Positions 58,583-64,000 of a stretch of 64,000 nucleotides of DNA are shown piece by piece. The stretch lies in assembly GCF_900184685.1 (NCBI RefSeq), contig NZ_FXXL01000007.1, forward strand, positions 248,001 to 312,000. The letters are read 5' to 3'. The translations under genes and the position numbers were made by a program. The notes beneath the pieces were generated by a model. That model was not told the origin of the DNA. It saw only the letters and a program-made list of their open reading frames with translations, and did not search any database. Each line of letters begins with the position of its first letter. The first letter of the stretch is position 1. Source of the DNA: Butyricimonas sp. Marseille-P3923 (GTDB lineage: Bacteria; Bacteroidota; Bacteroidia; Bacteroidales; Marinifilaceae).

Positions 58583-60091
58583 TTAATTTAGTGCAGGATT
58601 ACTTTCTTTGTGAGTTTTCATAATAGGTAATACCCATCTGGGGGTAGCCGTACCGATTTCAACCGTGTATTCGTCTCCGCTGTTTGCGGATTCATCGACA
58701 TAATGCGAGAAAGATTTCATTCCATAGCGGCGTATGTCAAACCAGCGCATACCTTCGAAACAGAATTCTCGACGGCGTTCTTCTTGGCATTTTTCAATCA
58801 ATTTGTCTGCATTATTGTCGACCGTGCTGCTTGTCCATACTTGAGAGGTGTAATTCTTGATACGTTTCTCTCTGATGGTGTTCAAGTCGGAAATGGCTTT
58901 TTCCATGTATTCGTGTTGTCCGGCTTTAGCCATGTGTGCGTATGCCTCTGCCCTGTTAAGATATGCTTCGCTAAGGCGTAAACAAGCACCGAATTTCAGT
59001 TCTCCGGCAAATTTAGAGGATGCTTTTCTATTGGCATCTTTGTCGTACGGGGTCAAGTATGCTTTCAGTCGTTGGTCATCGTCTGCGTAACAATTCAGTA
59101 ATTCATCGGATGCCATGAAACAAGTCGATCCATAGAGGGATTCAACTGCGTAATGCTCGGCACTATTCGCGTAAAAGAACATGATTTCCGAAGTGTTCAA
59201 GGTAAAAGGATAAGGAAAATTTCCATTGTTGATAGCTTCCGGATAATCGGTAGTCGTTATATCAAGCAATAAAAGATTATTGCCGGGAGTGGAGAATACG
59301 GCGGTAGCGTGTTCCGCGGCTTTTTCCCAGTTTGCCATGAAAAGATAGTAGCGACTTGCCAACAGGTGTGCCGTGCTGATACCAATACGGAATTTGGAAC
59401 CTTTAGTAGCGGTTTCTGTCAATAGGCTGATTCCTTTCTCCACGTCCGAGATGATATGATTGTATACCTCTGCCACGGTACTACGGGGGACAGAGTTTTG
59501 GTCGATAATACTTGTTAATTTTAGCGGTACTCCTGCTGATTTACCTTCGGGTGCGTTGGGTGCATTGTAAGGGTAGGCGTATAGGTTCACGAGATTAAAG
59601 TAGTAGAAGGAACGCAGCACGCGAGCCTCTCCTTCGACTCTTTTTTTCATATTGCTTTCGCCGTCGACATCACCGATCATGTCCAGCACGACATTACATC
59701 CCGCGATCATTTTGTAAAAGCGTTCGTACGAGTCTACGTCGACAGATTTCGTACCATTCGTCGGATTCGGCAGATTCTGGTAATCCTCGAACATCGTTTC
59801 GTTATTTGCTGAAGAGCGACCTCCCCAGAGATACAAGGGGCTATACTTGGTTACAGTGGATATTTGGTTGTTGCTTGTGATGTATTGAGTCGCATCATCG
59901 GCTAAAATATCCAGATAAGGCATTAGTTGGCGATCGTAACGCGGGTATCCCTCGTAAGCTAGTAATTGATCCAGATCTTCAATGGTTGACGGGATTACTT
60001 CATCTTGGGAGGCCTCCTTGAGAAAGTCGTTACAAGAGCACAATCCGATGACAGACAGGAATAATATGCTTTTCTTTATCATTTTTTTCAT
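58583..60091 (-). CDS. RagB/SusD family outer-membrane lipoprotein (second locus)
   Basis: 502 residues with lipobox LCSC. SusD signatures: IEDLDQLLAYEGYPRY near the start, EGEARVLRSFYYFNLVNLYA (about residue 157) and CLRLSEAYLNRAEAYAHMAK near 375, plus RREFCFEGMRWFDIRRYGMK near 440. It should bind ligand above the SusC channel. It lies 21 bases after the receptor gene and 11 before the peptidase-like gene. The substrate is unknown; no glycosidase is linked. Confidence 0.93.
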   Translation of the reverse strand: MKKMIKKSILFLSVIGLCSCNDFLKEASQDEVIPSTIEDLDQLLAYEGYPRYDRQLMPYLDILADDATQYITSNNQISTVTKYSPLYLWGGRSSANNETMFEDYQNLPNPTNGTKSVDVDSYERFYKMIAGCNVVLDMIGDVDGESNMKKRVEGEARVLRSFYYFNLVNLYAYPYNAPNAPEGKSAGVPLKLTSIIDQNSVPRSTVAEVYNHIISDVEKGISLLTETATKGSKFRIGISTAHLLASRYYLFMANWEKAAEHATAVFSTPGNNLLLLDITTTDYPEAINNGNFPYPFTLNTSEIMFFYANSAEHYAVESLYGSTCFMASDELLNCYADDDQRLKAYLTPYDKDANRKASSKFAGELKFGACLRLSEAYLNRAEAYAHMAKAGQHEYMEKAISDLNTIREKRIKNYTSQVWTSSTVDNNADKLIEKCQEERRREFCFEGMRWFDIRRYGMKSFSHYVDESANSGDEYTVEIGTATPRWVLPIMKTHKESNPALN

Positions 60092-60112
60092 AATCTCTCT
60101 ATATTAATATGA

Positions 60113-63100
60113 TTAAAAACCAAGGCTTACACTTAACGAGAATTTGCGTTGGCGGTCAACGACCGGGATAATGCTGGTAGCGCTCGTGCTAAGGGTTTCC
60201 GGGTCTTGTTTGCCGAGTCCTTTACTTTTAATCACGAAAGGATCGGTTACTGTCAATGCAAAGGTGAGGTTCGTGAGTTTTATTTTATCCAGTTGTTTTC
60301 TGGGTAAAGCGTATGCCAGACAAATACTGTTACATCTGATGTGATCGGCTTTTACTACCCGGAAATCGGATAGGTTATACATCTGGTAACGATATACTTG
60401 ACCTGAATTGCTTAATGTCAGTGAGTTATCTGGCAAATATTTGCTCAAATCCTCGTCTTGCGTGAGAAGCGCCGGTATATCCGTGTATTTTTCGTCACCC
60501 GGTTGCCTCCAACGTTTATTTAGTTTCGTGCTGGCATTTTTCTCTGGGTTCGGGATACTTAATTGCCCGTTCGTGCCACTTGTCGTTTGGCTTTTCATGA
60601 ATGGGTTCAAGCGTTTGTGATGTCCCAACTGGAAATTGAAAGAGGCAGATAATGAAAGCTGTTTGTACCGGAATAGGGTAGATAGTCCGCCGCTGAATAT
60701 CGGGTCTTTTACTCCGCTGTAAATCATATAATCCAATAAAGTTCCGCTCTCGACCTTTGTCGTGGTACCGGGAGTCTGGTCTATGACGGCGAATTTCGGG
60801 GCTCCCTTGTCGGATAACCCGATATACGGGAATGACCAGAAACTGTTCAATGCAAACCCGTCAATAATGACGCTTCCTTCCGTGATTTTTTCGAGTGTGG
60901 CATTGTCCACGTTGTCTTTTACTTTGTTGCGGTTGAAGCCGGAAGTGGCACTGATGCTCCATCTGATATCTTTTGTTTTTACGGGGATAACGGTTAAAGA
61001 TATGTCATATCCCTTGTTGACCAATGTCCCGTTGTTCACAGCCATATTACTTGTTCCGTTTTCGATAGGGATGTTCACGTACGTGATCGCGTCTTTTGTT
61101 TTTTTGTAATAATAGTCGATACTTCCGTATATCCGGTCATCCAGTATAGATAATTCGATACCGCCATTGAAACTTCGGGTTTCTTCCCATTTCAAGTCTT
61201 TATTGGGTAAGTTCTTGATGGATAAATATTGCTCTCCGGTTAATATATCCGGTGCGATGTTGAAATTGGCGATCAGGTAAGGACTGATATCCGGAGCTTT
61301 TCCTTGTGTACCGTAGGAAGCCTTCAGCGTGAGGTTGGATAACCACCCGAAACGACGCATGAAATTTTCTTCGCTGACGTTCCATCTGATTCCGGCAGAC
61401 AATACCGGGTTGAAACGATTGTTGGTGTTTTGCCCGAATTTATTGGAAGCATCTTGACGGAAACTGAAAGATAGCGTGTATTTCGTGGCGTAGGAGTATC
61501 CCACGGTGGCATAGTATGACATATAGTTTTCTATCTTGTCCGTCAGTTTCATGGAATGACGTTCCGCGTATGTTGGTACATTTACGGTTTCACTGTATTT
61601 TGAATCGGGATAAATGGACAAAACGTAATCCTTGTTTGCTTGCTGGCTGTAATTGTAATCCACGCTTTTACCTCTATTGGGCATGTACCCGTATTCAGTT
61701 CCTTCCTGTCCGATATAGCTGTTGCCTCTGATCTCGTGTCCCAAGGCGATATTGATTGCGTGGTTCCCTTCCTTATCAATAGCTTTCCCGTAGTTGAGCT
61801 GGTTGCGGACAGTGTAACTCTGTTGAGTTATGGAATTGTAATTCAAGATACCGCCGTAGGGGAGTACAGATGCAAGAGTGAGCCATGAATCGCTTTCTCC
61901 GGTGACAAGTTCCCCGTAGTTGGCTCCCCGAATTTTAGAAACGGCATAGGAATGGTCATCCGCCCACGCGTTGGCTTCGGAACTGTTTCTTGTAAATGCA
62001 CCGGTCAGCTCGTGTCTTAATTCCGGAAGAATATTCCAAATGATGTTTCCCGTGATTTGGAATTTTGTGTTTTTGTTCTCGTTCCCGGTATGCTTCAATT
62101 CATTCAGGAAATTGTATTGGATATCTCTATTAATTGCTGTAATGTCAGAAAGATAGAATTGAGCTTTTGACTCGTTTATCGTGTACCATTCATCGGAAGC
62201 GATTGTTCTGCTGGTATTCAACGCATAATCTTCCGGGTTGACTCCCGTGTAGAAAGCGTTCGTTTCGGATTGACTGGCGGAGAATTGAAATTTTGTACGC
62301 AGATTACTACGTAGTTTGGCATCCACGCTGAAATTGACGGTTTTGTTACTTTGGTCGTTGCCTTTGTAACTGCTCAACGATTTATTGAACCCCACGGAAC
62401 CGTAGAAATTGATTTTGTCATTTCCACCGCTTAGGCTTAACGAGTAATTTTGGCTGACGGCATTACGAGCGAGTAGTTTGAACCAATCCGTGTTTTGTTT
62501 TTCAAGACGGGTAACTTTTTCATTAAAATCCTCCATGGAGATTTCCTTGTTGATAAGTTGCAGGTAAGCACCCTCGTATCCGACATTTTGTGGAAATTTG
62601 GTGAACGGGACTCCCGATTCGACGATCTCTTTAGACAAGGCTACTCTGTCGGCAGAGTTCATCCGGTCGGTTTGGCCGTACGTTCTTCTTGGGGTGACGG
62701 AAATATCCGACCGGAAATTTACATTTATTTTTCCATTCGTGTTGGAACCTCTTTTGGTTGTGATTACGATAACGCCGTTAGCGGCTTTTACTCCATAAAT
62801 GGCAGTGGCCGAGGCATCTTTCAAGAAAGTGATACTTTCGATGTCATCCGGGTTAAGACCGGAAATACTACTCGCGGAGATACTTGCCATAGAACTGCTC
62901 AAGTCGCCCGAACTAAGGATGTCATTCAATTGTGCTCCGGCAAAAGGAAGAGGATCTTCTTGAATGATGCCGTCAATTACCCATACGGGAGAAGCGTTTC
63001 CGATTACGGTAGAAGTTCCCCGCACTCTTACTTGAGGTGCGGTACCGATAAGACCGGAAGGGATCGTGATACTGACTCCCGGGATCATGCCTTGGAGCGC

Positions 63101-63559
63101 CGCGTCTACCCGGTTGATACCGGCAATGCGGATATCATCGCCTTTCACGGTGTAAGTGGAACCCACGACTTCATGGCGTTTCAGTGTCTGGTAACCCGTG
63201 ACTACCACTTCCTCTATGGCTTGGGAGTCTTCTTTGAGAGTAATTTTGTAGGGAACTTGTTTTTGATTGACTATCACTTCTTGGGTTTTCATTCCCACGA
63301 ACGAGAAAACAAGCGTTGTTCCCTCCGGGACGGAAATCGTGAATTTTCCATCTTTATCGGAAAGTACTCCGACTCCTTTTTGTCCTTTTACGGTAATAGT
63401 GACAGACGGTAAAGTGACACTGGCTTCATCATAAATGGTTCCGGTCACTTTGACCGTGTTGTTTTGGGCGTGTACGATCCCCGATAGTGTAAACAACAGG
63501 ATAAATAATATCCGGGTTACAAGTTGTTTTATATATATCGATTTCATTTGAATTTTCAT
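60113..63559 (-). CDS. SusC/RagA TonB-linked outer-membrane receptor (second locus)
   Basis: 1148 residues: signal peptide, carboxypeptidase-D-like repeat (about residues 35-110), TonB box and plug (IEEVVVTGYQTLKRHEVVG, GVIVITTKRG) and a large barrel ending LSLGF. It lacks the STN domain of the first locus, so it is not expected to signal through FecR. It imports the ligand of the neighbouring SusD. The ATG at 63547 (MKSIYIKQ) is an alternative start. A 5-base gap separates it from the partial gene upstream. Confidence 0.95.
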   Translation of the reverse strand: MKIQMKSIYIKQLVTRILFILLFTLSGIVHAQNNTVKVTGTIYDEASVTLPSVTITVKGQKGVGVLSDKDGKFTISVPEGTTLVFSFVGMKTQEVIVNQKQVPYKITLKEDSQAIEEVVVTGYQTLKRHEVVGSTYTVKGDDIRIAGINRVDAALQGMIPGVSITIPSGLIGTAPQVRVRGTSTVIGNASPVWVIDGIIQEDPLPFAGAQLNDILSSGDLSSSMASISASSISGLNPDDIESITFLKDASATAIYGVKAANGVIVITTKRGSNTNGKINVNFRSDISVTPRRTYGQTDRMNSADRVALSKEIVESGVPFTKFPQNVGYEGAYLQLINKEISMEDFNEKVTRLEKQNTDWFKLLARNAVSQNYSLSLSGGNDKINFYGSVGFNKSLSSYKGNDQSNKTVNFSVDAKLRSNLRTKFQFSASQSETNAFYTGVNPEDYALNTSRTIASDEWYTINESKAQFYLSDITAINRDIQYNFLNELKHTGNENKNTKFQITGNIIWNILPELRHELTGAFTRNSSEANAWADDHSYAVSKIRGANYGELVTGESDSWLTLASVLPYGGILNYNSITQQSYTVRNQLNYGKAIDKEGNHAINIALGHEIRGNSYIGQEGTEYGYMPNRGKSVDYNYSQQANKDYVLSIYPDSKYSETVNVPTYAERHSMKLTDKIENYMSYYATVGYSYATKYTLSFSFRQDASNKFGQNTNNRFNPVLSAGIRWNVSEENFMRRFGWLSNLTLKASYGTQGKAPDISPYLIANFNIAPDILTGEQYLSIKNLPNKDLKWEETRSFNGGIELSILDDRIYGSIDYYYKKTKDAITYVNIPIENGTSNMAVNNGTLVNKGYDISLTVIPVKTKDIRWSISATSGFNRNKVKDNVDNATLEKITEGSVIIDGFALNSFWSFPYIGLSDKGAPKFAVIDQTPGTTTKVESGTLLDYMIYSGVKDPIFSGGLSTLFRYKQLSLSASFNFQLGHHKRLNPFMKSQTTSGTNGQLSIPNPEKNASTKLNKRWRQPGDEKYTDIPALLTQDEDLSKYLPDNSLTLSNSGQVYRYQMYNLSDFRVVKADHIRCNSICLAYALPRKQLDKIKLTNLTFALTVTDPFVIKSKGLGKQDPETLSTSATSIIPVVDRQRKFSLSVSLGF

Positions 63560-63564
63560 TTATA

Positions 63565-64000
63565 TTAATAAAGGTATTGCGGTGCAGCCTTGATATTTAA
63601 GGTAATGTATCCTTTTTTACCGGGCACGATTTCTTTCACTTGGTAAACGGCAACTTTGTGTTCCTTTTCCGTCGTGTTTGACGGCCAATTCAAGTATCTG
63701 TACATGGACATAATATAAATACCTTCCCAAGTGGGATGATTGGTTGCATTGCTACTTGTTGGATTACCGTAACTCGACAGATCCGTGGTGTATTGATATT
63801 CATCGATATATTTCGGTGAGGCATTGATTATATGTTGTGCGAATGTTATTCCGTTGATTTGTTCCAACGCCGGAATTTTATAAGAGGCCATCGCTTCAAA
63901 TGTGTTCGTGAGATTTAGCCAACTTGCTGTGTAACTTTGTACACCTGCTAGGGGGTACAAGTGTTGTTCTTGATAAGAGCTGGTTACTTCATCCTCTTCA
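63565..64000 (-). CDS. C-terminal part of an unrecognised gene (cut by window edge)
   Basis: The frame is open to base 64000, so the gene begins outside the window; about 144 C-terminal residues are visible. They are Tyr- and Asn-rich (YPLAGVQSYTASWLNLTNTF, then GIYIMSMYRYLNWP) and end in a short beta-rich segment. No family is recognised. The stop codon lies 5 bases before the SusC gene, so it is the preceding gene of the same operon and may be a surface lipoprotein. Confidence 0.7.
   Translation of the reverse strand, partial: EEDEVTSSYQEQHLYPLAGVQSYTASWLNLTNTFEAMASYKIPALEQINGITFAQHIINASPKYIDEYQYTTDLSSYGNPTSSNATNHPTWEGIYIMSMYRYLNWPSNTTEKEHKVAVYQVKEIVPGKKGYITLNIKAAPQYLY

Noticed and set aside
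63514-63528. Another R2-like unit (GGTTACAAGTTG) in the SusC signal peptide
   Set aside because: It is a single partial unit without a hairpin and encodes a normal signal peptide (KQLVTR), so chance is the simpler reading.

Overview
The window reads as chromosomal DNA of a Bacteroidota (Bacteroidales) bacterium. Three things point there: two SusC/SusD outer-membrane loci, one with a FecI-type sigma factor, a FecR anti-sigma factor and an STN-bearing SusC; several promoters with the Bacteroidota -33/-7 pattern (TTTG, about 19 bases, TAnnTTTG); and a DPP III peptidase and tryptophanase of the kinds found in this group. A member of the Odoribacteraceae (Butyricimonas/Odoribacter) would fit tryptophanase plus the FecI/FecR-SusCD style, but that is inference. 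No prophage, IS element, CRISPR array or rRNA operon was seen.

Layout. 0-6 kb: the end of fmt, PBP1C, a short-chain dehydrogenase, an FAD-dependent oxidoreductase and an HU protein. 6-11.6 kb: a tight operon of trmH, a zinc-ribbon membrane protein, DPP III and a CPA2 antiporter. 11.7-20.9 kb (minus strand): sigma factor, anti-sigma factor, SusC, SusD, DUF4843 lipoprotein, PKD-like lipoprotein. 21-31 kb: a hemerythrin (RIC-type) protein overlapping a LuxR regulator, an MFS transporter, a PepSY-like lipoprotein, rlmI, a small HTH protein, a DEAD-box helicase, tnaA, tpx, tRNA-Arg and an arm-less HU-like protein. 31-39 kb (minus strand): a seven-gene operon joining tatA and tatC to two Tat-targeted iron-sulfur proteins, a TonB receptor fused to a DUF1893 domain, an ECF-S-like membrane protein and a DUF362 protein. 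39.5-47.7 kb: dnaX with an A10 slip site, a KefB-like antiporter, a polyferredoxin, DUF47 plus a PiT phosphate transporter, and a divergent DJ-1/HxlR pair. 47.8-55 kb: a P1B zinc/cadmium ATPase with a Fur-family regulator, a nucleotidyltransferase-like protein, a Crp-type regulator with a MATE pump, a nitronate monooxygenase-like enzyme and a YoaP-type acetyltransferase. 55-57.6 kb: two tRNA-Asp genes, gcvH and glmM. 57.6-64 kb (minus strand): a second SusC/SusD locus with a peptidase-like lipoprotein that lacks its zinc motif, and a partial gene at the edge.

The most unusual content is (i) the Tat/Fe-S/TonB operon at 31-39 kb, which looks like an uncharacterised envelope redox module; (ii) the in-frame DUF1893-TonB receptor; (iii) the A10 frameshift site in dnaX; and (iv) several families of short-unit intergenic repeats. 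One of these families carries a five-base-pair hairpin whose stem changes in a compensatory way between copies and sits next to start codons. All family assignments come from reading motifs by eye; no database search was run.
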